NCBI GenBank assembly: GCA_009602725.1 | Contig: WELB01000002.1 | Span: 1,598,237-1,658,317 of the forward strand | Direction: 5' to 3' | Source of the DNA: Spirogloea muscicola | Taxonomy: Eukaryota; Streptophyta; Zygnematophyceae; Spirogloeales; Spirogloeaceae | DNA length: 60,081 nt | In this document: positions 44,201 through 54,933 of the stretch, in pieces | Layout of the letters: each line of letters begins with the position of its first letter | Position numbering within the stretch: the stretch's first letter is position 1 | Notes under the pieces: generated by a model | What the model was told of the DNA's origin: nothing | Databases searched by the model: none | The model's input: the letters and a program-made list of their open reading frames with translations, nothing else | Position numbers and translations under genes: made by a program

Positions 44201-44819
44201 TCATCCCTGTCTGGTGCGAATTCCACAGTATCGGATTCTGGACTTGGGTGCTGGTCTGGTAATCGTCGAGTTGGCAACTAAGAGGGGACCACCAGCGTTC
44301 AAGGCCACCCTGCTGGCAAGCCAGAGTAAGGTAATTATCTTACAGGCACAACGAGGATCGTGTCTCCAATATTGGCATCCTGTGCGGCCACTATGCCACG
44401 CTCGGTGCCGCTTAGATCCGATCTTGCGGTCTCTTCTAAGCTCATGAGGTGGCTCAAGCCCTCCAGGCCTTCAGCAGGGCTGAAGATAAGCATCCGCTGG
44501 TTTGGCGGAGTAGCACCCTCTATGCCAACCTCGTCCAGCCATTCCGAAAACTGCAAAAAGCGGGCAATCGATAGTCAGTGCTCAGCCTCTTCATGAGCTG
44601 CACCACGATTTGACTGAGATCTGCCTGTCTGAGCTCGTCCGGACGAGCTGATGGAGGAGAAGCAGAGTCAACAAATACCTGGCTGGCGTACAAGAATCAG
44701 AATAGTACCTCTCTGTAGACTTCAGAACCACCCCCCCCGGAGCTCGCCAATGCCGGCACGGCAGTGCAGAGCAGGTTCGCCAAGACAAAGATAGTGAAGC
44801 CCTGCGTAAGGCCTGTCAT
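41239..44819 (-). CDS. SET-domain protein-lysine methyltransferase, Rubisco-LSMT-like
   Basis: Ten exons join with matching phases: 44819-44709, 44550-44344, 44166-44021, 43786-43699, 43484-43405, 43221-43023, 42886-42760, 42464-42424, 42299-41761 and 41452-41239. They total 583 residues. The SET start is FSEWLDEVGIEG followed by ERGIVAAQDANIGDTILVVP. Then come LYAPFLRTFPRNVDVPW, AWAMAMASTRGFRLP, the NH box MFMPFGDLFNHHP, IRKGEQIYDFYGE and YNDVPIFTNYG. The C-terminal part carries the Rubisco-LSMT substrate-binding signature, AYRTIALRLHQIMSAFPTTV with DDLDLL, then IRLAITYRMTMKIDL. The family methylates lysines of stromal or cytosolic proteins using SAM. Oddly, the N-terminus looks like a secretory or lumenal signal (hydrophobic, ending PALASS) rather than a clear chloroplast transit peptide. 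An Asp/Glu-rich loop lies within the 42299-41761 exon. The substrate is not deducible. Confidence 0.85.
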
Positions 44820-44824
44820 TGCCC

Positions 44825-45855
44825 GCGGAATATCGCAGCAGAGCAGGCCTTCTTCTCGGGCTTTAGGACGCCAAGATTGTCCTGGCCTACGGTCAGGAGT
44901 GCCGGGGGGCCATCATGGCTCCCCAATGCGAGCACGTAGATAGGCCCAGCTGTGGCCAGCAGGCGCCTGGAGCGCCGGAGCTGCAAAGAGTCGACGGCGG
45001 CCGATCGAAGTCCTGGGCCGTCTAGAATGTCGCTGCACCGCCGGGCATTCGCCGTGCGGCGGCGGCGACGGCGGCGGCGGTGGCGGCGGCGGCGGGGATT
45101 GCTGCGGCAGCCGTCGGCGGCGACAGAAGCGGGCGCAGTCGCCAGCCTCCACTGGAGGGGGTGCGCGGGGCCTGGTTTCGAAAATTATCCGGGCTCTGGC
45201 CAGTCGGTCAACTTCCTCGACGCCAGACCCGGCCCGCGTCGCGATTGCGTCCCACCTCATTGCGTTTGTACTTAAGCAACCCCACGGTATCCCGCAAACT
45301 AACTCTATCTGGTACACAAACAGACCTTGGGTGCTAAAGGTGAGGATCAAGAGGGAGACAGCCCAGGTACTGTCGTCAGATCCTCAAGAAATCAGTCAGT
45401 AGAAAGAACGATACGAGCATAGTCAATCAGGAGATGGGCTTGGAAGCAGCCATCCTCTGAAGAAGCGTATTGGCTTAATGGTCTAAGCTTAACTGCACTG
45501 AATTGGGAATGGGACTCAAGGACTCCATCCAAAATACAGAAGAAGAAGTAATTCACCGGAAGGAGTGTAAAGAGACCCATGCATTGGCGCAGACAGATTG
45601 CCAGGATTTGCTTGGTATATAGTCCTTGTCAAAGACATCTGTGTTCCTGCCTTTCTTTGTCCGAAGCAGAAGTAATTTTGGAACGCTTGTAGCGCCAGCT
45701 GCGTCCCCAATTGAAGAGAGAGCCGTCACCCAGCAAGCAATTGCTCTTCCAAAGGAGGTGGTGGTTGTGAGAGGCCAGCACACGATAGTATACTAGGCCT
45801 ATGAAAGCCACAGACCAGGGAGCGTAAGGATAGAGTGCTTCCCAAATGGGGCGCT
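44825..45855. other. GC-rich upstream region and unassigned frames
   Basis: From 44.9 to 45.2 kb is a CGG-repeat-rich island upstream of the SET gene start, probably its promoter or 5' UTR. On the plus strand an ATG at 45027 opens an Arg-rich frame of transit-peptide type, but no downstream exon was found. From 45.39 to 45.93 kb minus frames (for example KLLLLRTKKGRNTDVFDKDY) may be exons of an unrecognised gene. Evidence is insufficient. Confidence 0.35.
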
Positions 45856-45856
45856 T

Positions 45857-46290
45857 GCACTTTTGGCAGGCCGCGCTCTGGCTGCTACTTCTGATTTTCG
45901 TCGGGGTGAGTCTTTCCAGCTGCAGCATACTCCGACTTACGGCTGCTGACCGGGGTTACTGATTTCCCATCTGCTGTAGTCTCTTGCATAGCTGTGTGTC
46001 TTTAGTGCCCGTCGGCCCTTTGGACCTTTTCCATTCTGGGCTTTCTCGCTTCGGCAGCGGCTTCCGGCTTCCGTCAGGGCGACACTTGGTCACTTTGCAT
46101 CCTGCGCCATCCGGCTCCTTCAGACCTTGTCCATTCCTTCGGGCTGGCCTCTCACAGCCACAAGTCAATTGGGCTGCGCTTTCTCTTTCTGGGCTGGGCT
46201 TTCCACAGCCCCCGCCCTCTTTGCAAGAGCTCACTTTCTGGCGATGGTGGTAACCGGCCAGCCCAGTAAGAATGACAAGGTCCAAAGGGG
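45857..46290 (+). mobile_element. Degenerate RLE tail plus hairpin modules
   Basis: GCAGGCCGCGCTCTGGCTGC to GACCGGGGTTACTGA is a DNA-level match to the subfamily A tail (RAGRALAA...LLTRGY) with frame damage. Two plus hairpin modules follow near 46.14 and 46.19 kb (GGGCTGGCCTCTCACAGCCA; GGGCTGGGCTTTCCACAGCC), then a partial module in the opposite orientation near 46.25 kb. Confidence 0.65.
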
Positions 46291-46568
46291 CCATCGAAGC
46301 ACTACATCAAGAGCTAAGCAAGTAACTACCACAAAGGGGTGCTCAATAACACCTAGTCACCACCCGCGAGTCAAAGTAGCTTGCAGCCGGCAGAACTGCC
46401 ACCATGGCAAAAGCAAGAAGTAAAAGCAGCAGCTGAAGCGCGGACTGCTGCACTGCAAAATCGTGGAAGCCCAGGAGCGGGAGTGAGCAAGAAGAACTGC
46501 TGCTTCTTCTCTCGTAAGAGAGCTGCTTCCATTTCCCTGCTTGAAAGAGCTTCTTCTTCCTCGATTCT

Positions 46569-46757
46569 TCAGTAACCCATAGTTAGCAGCCGCAAGTTCA
46601 GAAAGACTAGCAGCCGGAATTGATGTACGGGAAACAGTCCCCTCGCTAGTAATAAGAGGCGGCAGCTAGGAGCACGGCGGGCTCGCAGATACAGGGCGTG
46701 AGCCGTGAACGGCTGCAGAGAAGTGGAGAGTCGCGTGTGCGTCTCTCTCTGATACAC
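46569..46757 (-). mobile_element. RLE-type LINE 3' tail, degenerate
   Basis: The minus frame includes TAHALYLRARRAPSCRLLL and ends LRLLTMGY-stop, a diverged family tail (AHALHLRAGRALAAA...LLTRNY). It abuts plus-oriented modules at 46.9 kb. Confidence 0.7.
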
Positions 46758-47215
46758 CTGCCACTTGTTCTCTGATACCGGCAGCTAGTCTGTCGGATGT
46801 GAGGCTTCTCACTCGTAACTATTAAGTGGTCCATCCTCCCCCGTTCTGCCATAGCATCTTCAGGCCCCGCAGTCGCTGCTTAGCTCGTAGTTTGGCCCCT
46901 TCGAACCTTGTCAATTCTTTTCGGGCTGGCTTCTCACAGCCCTTGCCCCCATTGGGAGAGCCACTTCTTCTGATACACCTGCGCTAGCGAGCAACTGGCG
47001 TCGAAGTCGGCCGGCTCGCCGTGCCGCCAGTGGACCATCCATTGCCGCCCTTTGTCTGGCTCCACTTTCTTTGGCTTTGGACATTGTCCACTCTTTTTTG
47101 GGCTGGCTTTGGGGGACGAACTCATCTGCAGCCGGGTGGTCGGCGTGTTTGGCCGCCTTGCTGCGAGCGGCCTTCGCCGCAGCGTGGCCAGCCCGCGAGG
47201 CAGAAAGCCCCGGGT

Positions 47216-47545
47216 TGGAGCGGTCGACCACCCGGCTGCCGATGAGTTCGTCCCCCTGGCTGTGGACGTGCACGGGGCTCTCGGATCCCACTGGCTCGAC
47301 CTGTTGGCCAGGCTTGCACGGCGCGCTGTGTCCCGCAGGCGCGGTGAGCCGGCTGACTTCAACGCCGCTGGCTCGTGGGCTCAGGTGTATCGTATGCGCT
47401 TGTCCGTCTCCCTCCAGCGGTCCATGGCCCACGCCTTGCATCTGCGTGCTGGCCGTGCTCTCGCTGCAGCCTCCGGCTTTCGTCTGATGGATAGTTTTCC
47501 AGCAGCAAGTCGGTGGGGGATGTGAGGCTCCTCACTCGTAACTAC
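47216..47545 (+). mobile_element. RLE-type LINE 3' fragment, subfamily A
   Basis: ADEFVPLAVDVHGALGSHWL, DLLARLARRAVSRRRGEPAD, VYRMRLSVSLQRSMAHALHL and RAGRALAAASGF are followed by a frame-shifted end (LMDSFPAASRWGM-stop, where the copy ending at 48944 has the tail LLTRNY). It is almost identical to 48.64-48.94 kb. A minus-strand near-mirror of the segment just before it suggests a local inversion around 47.0-47.23 kb. Confidence 0.8.
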
Positions 47546-47813
47546 TGAGTGGTCCATCCTCCCCCGTTCTGCCATAGCCTCTTCAGGCCCCGCAGTCGCT
47601 GCTTAGCTCGTAGTATGGCTTTGCCAGCCTCTCTTCTCTATGGGCGCGCACTTTCTTCAGACCTTGTCCATTCTTTTGGGCTGGCCTCTCCCAGCCACCT
47701 GTTAAGCTGGCCGCGCTTGCTTTCCCCTTGGTCCATCGTCCCCCGTTCTGACATAGCATCTTCAGGCCCTTTCGTCGCTCCGGCTCCTCTTTGGACATTG
47801 TCCATTCTTTTTT

Positions 47814-47832
47814 GGGCTGGCTTTGCCAGCCC
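47814..47832 (+). repeat. Hairpin module, perfect
   Basis: GGGCTGGCTTTGCCAGCCC is preceded by TTTGGACATTGTCCATTCTT. That lead itself contains a GGACA/TGTCC inverted repeat, so two adjacent stems can form. It is the exact reverse complement of the 4.17-kb module core. Confidence 0.85.
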
Positions 47833-47879
47833 CTCTTCTCTATGGGCGCGCACTTCTCTTCGTAGCTGCTTAGCGCTTT

Positions 47880-48134
47880 TTAGCGCTGCTCAACCAGCTC
47901 TCTCGTCACGCCATTGCCCGCCGCTTCCATGGGGAGCCGGTGGACTCCCATGCAGCAGGGTCGCTAGAGCAGGTGTACCGCATGCGCTTGGCCGTCTCGC
48001 TGCAGACGTCTATGGCCCGCGCGCTGCACCTGCGTGCAGGCAGAGCCCTCGCTGCTGCCTCTGGCTCTGGCCAGGGGACCCGCTTCCAGGAACCCAGTCT
48101 CTTTGACCTGAGGCTGCTTAGCAGGGGTTACTGA
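47880..48134 (+). mobile_element. RLE-type LINE 3' tail, subfamily A (same lineage as window start)
   Basis: The plus strand reads FHGEPVDSHAAGSLEQVYRM, then RLAVSLQTSMARALHLRAGR and FDLRLLSRGY-stop at 48134. Two hairpin modules follow at 48.22 and 48.32 kb. It mirrors the minus-strand fragment at 1-245 with few differences. Confidence 0.8.
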
Positions 48135-48369
48135 GTGCTTCGTAGCTGCTTCGCTTCTTTTCTGTGCTTGTTGTTCTTCGTACTTCCCCTGGCCCCTTCT
48201 CGTCCTTTGTACATTCTTTTCTGGGCTGGCTTTTTCCAGCCCCTATCCTCAATGGGCGAGCCCTTCTCTCGCTTTTTAGGCCCCTCCATCATTTGGCCCC
48301 TTTGAACCTTTGTCAATTCTTTTTCGGGCTGGCTTTTCACATTGGGAGTGCCACTTCAGTTTGTGATGG

Positions 48370-48944
48370 GCTTCTTCCGTCTTTGGAGATAGTGGCTTTG
48401 GATGTGGATGGAGAATACTTCTGTCATGCCCATCCTCCAGAGGGCCGACGGACTCCACACGCGCCGCGTCGACCTGGTGGCGTCCACGACGGGCGGTGGC
48501 GGCCCCATCATTGCCGATGTGGTCACCACTGATGTGGTCGACCGCTCCAACCCGGGGCTCTCTGCCTCGCGGGCTGGCCACGCTGCGGCAAAGGCCGCTC
48601 GCAGCAAGGCGGCCAAACACGCCGACCACCCGGCTGCCGACGAGTTCGTCCCCCTGGCTGTGGACGTGCATGGGGCTCTCGGATCCCACTGGCTCGACCT
48701 GTTGGCTAGGCTAGCACGGCGCGCTGTGTCCCGCAGGCGCGGTGAGCCGGCTGACTTCAACGCCGCTGGCTCGTGGGCTCAGGTGTATCGTATGCGCTTG
48801 TCCGTCTCCCTCCAGCGGTCCATGGCCCACGCCTTGCATCTGCGTGCTGGCCGTGCTCTCGCTGCGGCCTCCGGCTTTCGTCAGGGGGATAGTTTACCGG
48901 CAGCTAGTCTGTCGGATGTGAGGCTCCTCACTCGTAACTACTGA
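48370..48944 (+). mobile_element. RLE-type LINE subfamily A: endonuclease and tail
   Basis: The plus strand reads VWMENTSVMPILQRADGLHT, RRVDLVASTTGGGGPIIADV and VTTDVVDRSNPG, then ADEFVPLAVDVHGALGSHWL, VYRMRLSVSLQRSMAHALHL and SDVRLLTRNY-stop at 48944. The RRxDLV...IADVVTTD endonuclease signature is intact. The CCHC knuckle lies beyond the 5' break. A hairpin module follows at 49.04-49.08 kb. It is one of the youngest-looking copies in the window. Confidence 0.85.
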
Positions 48945-49099
48945 GTGGTCCATCCTCCCCCGTTCTGCCATAGCCTCTTCAGGCCCCGCAGTCGCTGCTT
49001 AGCTCGTAGTCTGGCCCCTTCGAACCTTGTCAATTCTTTTCGGGCTGGCTTCTCACAGCCCTTGCCCCCATTGGGAGAGCCACTTCTTCTTCTTTGGAG

Positions 49100-49548
49100 G
49101 CAAATTCAGGCTCCGCAGGAGGACGTACTGACGCTAAGATTTCTCAGTGGGCTTTCCTTTACACCGCCCGGCTAGCGCGGCGGGGCAAGGCGGCCCCGGG
49201 ACCCCGACTCTCGCGCCGATCGGCGGCTGGGACGGGGCTCCTCATTCGTAGAAGCACCCCGCTCAGTAGCCGCCACGGGGCACCCGACAGGCGGCTCGCG
49301 AGCGGGCCAAGCTATCCGCCGCAAAATCCACCTCGCCGCTGCCGCCGCCGCCGCCGCCGCCGCCGCGCCGCCGCCGCCGCCGAGGAATGCGGCGAGGGAG
49401 GCGCCGCGCGGAGTGCGGCGCTCTCGGCACCGGGCCGCAGGGCACTGGCCTTGTGTAGGCTCGGCGGGCCCTGTCAGCCAAGCGACGAGTCGAGCGTTCC
49501 TTGAGGCGGCGGCAGCTCTGGCCCTCTGCCGCCGTGGACGGCGCGGCC
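49100..49548. other. GC-rich island upstream of the Cu-ATPase gene
   Basis: About 450 bp of GC-rich sequence with a GCC-triplet run (49.33-49.38 kb). Long frames on both strands reflect composition. It is the likely promoter/5' UTR of the copper ATPase starting at 49549. Confidence 0.5.
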
Positions 49549-52500
49549 ATGGCGGCTGGGGCGCCAGCTGCTGTCCGCTCGCCCACGCGCTTTTCATCGA
49601 CTGCGCACCGGCTGCCGACCGCGCCGTTCTCTGGCGGCCACCGCCGGAATTACCCGCCGATTCAGCTGCCATTCGTGAGACGAGGCGTCCAGGATGCACT
49701 GCTCAGGTCTCAGTGGTCTTGCGGCAGAGGCTCCAATGGTGCAGCGCGGCGCCAGGGCAGAGTGCACGTTTTCACAAGAATACAGCCAGTCACTTGCAAA
49801 ACAGAAGCTGCTGCTGCATTGGGAAGCCATCTAGCGGCTGAGGCTGCAGGGTTGGCGGCGTCAGCGCCGTCAGAAGAGGCCGTGGTGCTGCTGGAAGTGC
49901 AAGGGATGATGTGTGGTGGCTGCGTCGGAGCAGTGCGGAGCATCCTCAGCAGCCACCCCTTCGTGACCTCTGCCAGCGTGAACCTCCTGACAGAGACAGC
50001 CGCCGTTGTATTGAGAACTGCTATACCAGTGGCAAACGATGGAGGTGAAGAGCTTGCGGCGCTCCTGACGGAGCGGGGCTTTTCTTCCCGTGTCAGAAGG
50101 GGGCTGGCTGAAGGCGAACTCTCAGGTATGCAGCTGGGGCAACAATGCGCTTCGCATCAGCTGACAGCACGTCAAGTAGTCACGTTTCATTTACTGTTTT
50201 GTTGAATGTTCCTTACCAACGTGTGTTTTACAACGTTCTGTAGTCCACGTGCTCAGCAGTACAATAATATTGTGACTCAGAAGTAACTCTTGTTGAATAT
50301 TGAAAGCTTACGCCAGCTTTCCACTTCCTTACTTTCTTAGGTCCCCATGCTTCTTGCAGCGGCCACGCACAGGCAGAAGGTGGCGAAGAGGAAGATGGCT
50401 ACATTGGCGCGCAGCCGCATACAGGTGGCTGGCGCCGTCGTGCTGGCCGCAGTCTGCTGCGGGTCTCACCTGGGCCACACCTTCCACGCCCTGGGCTGGC
50501 ACCATATTGCCCACGGGCCACTGTTTGCGGCCCTGGACGAGCCCTGGGTTAAGTGCACAATATCCCTGGCAGCTTTGCTCGGCCCTGCCAGAGGTTCGCA
50601 CTCTTGCAACACTCATCCTTTACATGCCATTGCAGCAGTTTGGCAGACAGGTAGGCTACTTCTGCATGGAATTTTCAGGCTTCCAAGCAACCATCAAAAG
50701 GAAGGGGTACCAGAGCACTTTGTGCTGTACAAATTGGTAGCTTCGTTATGACCTGCATATTGCAGTCCAGAGGAGATGAGTACGGCTGCTGCATAGGCTG
50801 CAGCCAATGTTATTTGACATGCAGAGAGCAGATGTGCAGGCCTGGTTATTGACGGCTTCAATGCCTTGGCCAAAAACGCCCCGGGAATGAACACGCTCGT
50901 CGGCCTAGGCGCGTGCGCTGCTTTCGCCACGTCATTTGTGTCACTTTCCGTTCCCTCCCTTGAATGGGGCGCCTCCTTCTTTGAGGAGCCGACGATGCTG
51001 CTAGCCGTTGTGCTCCTGGGGCGGTCCCTCGAAGCTCAGGCTCGAGCTGAGGCAGCCAGTGACCTCCAAGCCCTCCTTGTGAGTGATTGCTCTTCTCAAG
51101 CAATCCACTGAAGCAGCTGAAGGCTGCCCTGTCATCAAAGCTGGAGTGTAGATGCCTTGACACAGTGTTTCATATTGTGCTGGGAATGCTGAGCTGATGC
51201 TTTGTTTGTCCCTGTGGCAGTCGCTTCTGCCTGCCACGTGCCGCATGCTGGTTGATGACGCGGGGTCCATGGAAGACGGCGCTGGGAAGAGGCCCGAAGA
51301 TAGCTCGGAGCTTCTCTCTCCATCCTCGGCTCTCGTTGTGCCCATTGAGCAAGTGCGCCAAGGGGACTGCGTCCTGGTTCTCCCTGGCGACACCATACCT
51401 GTGGACGGAGTCGTTGTGCTTGGGCGAAGTGCCGTTGACGAGAGCATGTTCACGGGCGAAGCGATGCCGGTACCCAAGGAGAAGGGGATGAAGGTTCTCT
51501 CAGGAACCGTGAATTGGGAGGGCGCAATCCGGGTGAAGGCCACTGCCACTGGTGCAAAGTGTGCAGTGTCAGGCATTGCTCGGATGGTGAGAATCGATCA
51601 CTCCAAGCCTGCAAACCCTTGTTAGTCTCTGAGCAAAGCCCTGCTCTTGAGGGGTACATAATTGTGGCAGACCAAAGTCACAGATACTTACTCACTGTCT
51701 AGATTTGATCACTAGTTCAAGCTTGACTTTTAAGTAGCCGACTGACACAGCACGACGGCAAACAGGTGGAAGAGTCGCAGGGGCGAGAGGCTCCGGTCCA
51801 GCGGCTTGCCGACAAGATTGCCGGTCCCTTTGCTTACGCAATCCTCGGCCTTTCTGCCAGCACGTTTACATTCTGGTAGCCAATCTGGACTTTCAATCTG
51901 CTGCTACTTACATATTTCGGTTGAGAGGCTGGGTCTCCCGATGCATTTGGTGCTCCTGATGTGTAAGGAACAGGGACTTACATCAACTTTCTATGAGACA
52001 GAGCTTCATGACCATCGTGGTGTAATGGTTGCAGGTACTACCTGGGCACACGCCTGTTCCCTGATGTGCTGCTCAATGATGCTGCTGGGGAGAGTGGAAG
52101 TGCACTGCTTCTAAGCCTCAAGCTGGCAATTGATGTCCTGGTATGCACTTGCAGCACCAGTTCTGCAGCCATTTTGGAGCTTTCATTATCGAAATTTGAA
52201 TGGCAGAGATGGAATACTGAAAGGCAAGTCTGCTGCATCACGGTGTTGTCCAGGTCGTGGCTTGCCCGTGCGCGCTGGGGCTGGCCACTCCTACTGCCGT
52301 TTTGGTTGGCACCTCCCTGGGGGCTGGCAGGGGGCTCCTTCTGAGGGGCGGCGATGCCTTGGAGAAGCTCGCCAGTGTAGATACCGTCGTGCTTGACAAG
52401 GCAAGTGACTCATTGTGATTTTCATATAAGAAAACACACAAAAAGACTTCAAGAAAGCACACACATGTGCAGGTGCTCCATACTGTGAAGCCTGACTGCA

Positions 52501-54520
52501 ACTTCAAGCTTGTTACTCCAATGGATGGCAAGATGCCAAACGTACTGCTGATCAATACTTGGCATTGTGCACTCAGACGGGAACGTTAACGGAAGGGCAC
52601 CCAAGTATCGCAAACATCGCCTCTGTGGGGGAGCTTGCTGGCTTCATCTTAAAATCTGCGCCGTCAGCAGAACTAGCCATTCTGCAGTTGGCAGCAGCTG
52701 TTGAAGCGGGGACCAGGCATCCGCTTGCCACTGCCATCGTCAATGGGGCTGCAGAGCGCGGGCTCGCCCCGTTGCCCATTCGAGGAGCAATTACGGAGCC
52801 CGGGCAGGGCGCCGCAGCATCCCTGCCAGATATTGGGACTGTCTACGTGGGTTGCTTCGATTATGTGAACCAAAGAGCTGCAGGCCAACTCCAGGGCCAG
52901 GCATCAGCCTCCAGCAAAGCAGCAGCAGAGCTGGAGTTCGCTCTGGTTAACAGACTGCTTACTCAGGGGACTCAGCCTGAGGGCACTTCATGTACCATCG
53001 TTTTTGTGGGAGTTGAAGGCCGCGGGGTGGTGGGAGCCATCAGCCTCGTCGATTGTGTACGAACTGATGCCAGGCGGACAGTGGACAGGTGAAAAGAATG
53101 ATAGCTTGCGTACTGATATTCACAGGGAGGAGACCACTAGTTCGACTGAATGGCTTGCTCAGGTCCTCCTCCTTCTCTGCATAGAGATATGCGCTTTCAA
53201 TGACGACTTGCTTTGTATTGCCCATGCTATTCAGGCTGCACGCCATGGGCAAGCGTGTGCTTATCATGTCTGGGGATAACCTGGTTGCTGTACAAGCGGT
53301 TGCCTCAGAGGTTGGAGTAGCAGCAGAAGATGTGCTTGTAAATGCGACCCCCCAGAGGAAAGCAGAGGAGATTCATAGACTCCAGAAAGCTGGAGCTTGT
53401 GTTGCCATGGTGAGTCTTCATCCGATCCACTACTTGTCAGTAGGAGCTGGCACAGGTGGGCCAACTAAACAGACTTGCTATCATCTAAGTCAACACCATA
53501 CCCACTGTGTGGGGCAGTTGACGCCACAGATTGGCTGCGGAGGTATTACCGCAGTTCATTGAAGGAGCCCTGTCCATGAAATATCGCAGGTTGGCGATGG
53601 TGTCAATGATGCCCCTGCACTTGCTGTAGCGGATGTAGGAGTGGCTATGCGGCAGGGAGGTGCATCAGATGCTGCAGCTGATGCAGCCTCTGTTATCCTC
53701 CTGGGCAATCGACTGTATCAGGTGGCCTTCTTGTTACTCTAGGATGTGTGCATGCTCTTTGCATTTGACTGTCACTGTAGGGTCACAGCCACTCAACATA
53801 GTCGCTTTGAAGCTTCACTTTTGTCCAAGTTAGATGGCTTTGTGCAACATGGAGACCTTACTGCATGTTGACTTTGTGTGGAGCAATGATTGGCTTGCAG
53901 TTGGTGGAGGCTATGGAGTTGGCCCATCAGACTTTCCAAAAGATTCTGCAAAATCTGGTCTGGGCAGTTGCCTACAACACCGTGGCTGTTCCCCTGGCAG
54001 CTGGGGCCCTCTTGCCTGCATTCAATACTGCCCTGAGCCCAGCGGAGGCAGGTCAGTGCACTGGAAAAGCCGGCACTCCCTGCATTTGCCTCTCTGGTCT
54101 AGCCCGAGCTTCTGTCCAATCTGGTCGTAAGGACTGGCGATCACAGCAATCTGACCAGCGAGAACTTGCAGAGGCGTCTTACCGGAAATCGATCATCAAA
54201 TTTTAGCCTCGCTTTTGCCAACCCTGTGAATGGTGCTGCAATTTTGCGACCTTGGCAGAGCAGCTCATCGCAACTCTACTTGATGGGTGCATGACTTAGG
54301 TCTCATGCTTCGCTGAATACCAACATAAGCACCACTTGTACTAAAACCGGAAGATCTGCATGAGTGTTGTGCAGGAAGTATGATGGCCTTCAGCTCCATT
54401 GCAGTTGTTTCAAACTCTTTACTCTTACGATTGCACTCAGATTCTCTACCTTTATCATCAGCTGAAATTGCTAGGCAGATGGAGGGCCCTCGTGGCAAGA
54501 CTGCCTCATTTGTTAGCTGA
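49549..54520 (+). CDS. Chloroplast-type Cu+-transporting P1B ATPase (PAA/HMA6-HMA8 type)
   Basis: Twelve exons join in phase: 49549-50125, 50360-50593, 50840-51078, 51221-51586, 51766-51875, 52035-52140, 52254-52400, 52577-53088, 53235-53409, 53590-53721, 53901-54051 and 54375-54520. They give exactly 964 residues. The N-terminus is rich in Arg, Ser and Ala like a transit peptide. Then come the HMA copper site [27 protein letters not shown], the A-domain [38 protein letters not shown] in [17 protein letters not shown] and [19 protein letters not shown]. The last helix segment is [29 protein letters not shown] and the order match plant PAA1/PAA2, which carry Cu+ into the stroma or thylakoid lumen for plastocyanin. 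Which of the two is not decidable. The intron splitting DKTGTLT after DK starts with GC (AAG|GCAAGT). Confidence 0.95.
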
Positions 54521-54933
54521 CATAGCATGGCGCTTTGGTGAATTGAGCAACTTAAGTTGCTCTTACCAGCTTCGACAATTTAGCCTCCTCACACCTATTT
54601 TGTGCTCCTTTGGGCAGCTTCACTCACTTATTAATTTACACTTCATAGTCCCCCTTTGGTAAGGACAACTCTTGATTGATAATACCTCATAGTCAGCAGA
54701 GCCTGAGGCCGATGCAAGCAGGAGGTGCAAAGCCCTACCTGTAGCAAGTTTTCTGGTCAATCAATTCATTCACAACCAACCCATGAACTGCATCGGAGCA
54801 GAGAGCAACAGTATAGAGGGGCAAGCCAGCCAACTGTTGTAGGTCTCCGGGTAGCATACCAAAGTCTTCTCAGAGAACAGCTACAAGCAAGCTGCACAGG
54901 TGTAGCTGTGACAGGTCAAAATGCTGTTGGTAC

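Noticed and set aside
46911-47441. 176-codon minus-strand frame
   Set aside because: Mostly the antisense of RLE tail fragments and hairpin modules; the real signal is on the opposite strand or in short inverted pieces.
53865-54206. C-terminus of the Cu-ATPase ending at 54206 by read-through
   Set aside because: This would lose the last membrane segment; splicing at 54051 to 54375 restores the family-typical [16 protein letters not shown] end in phase.
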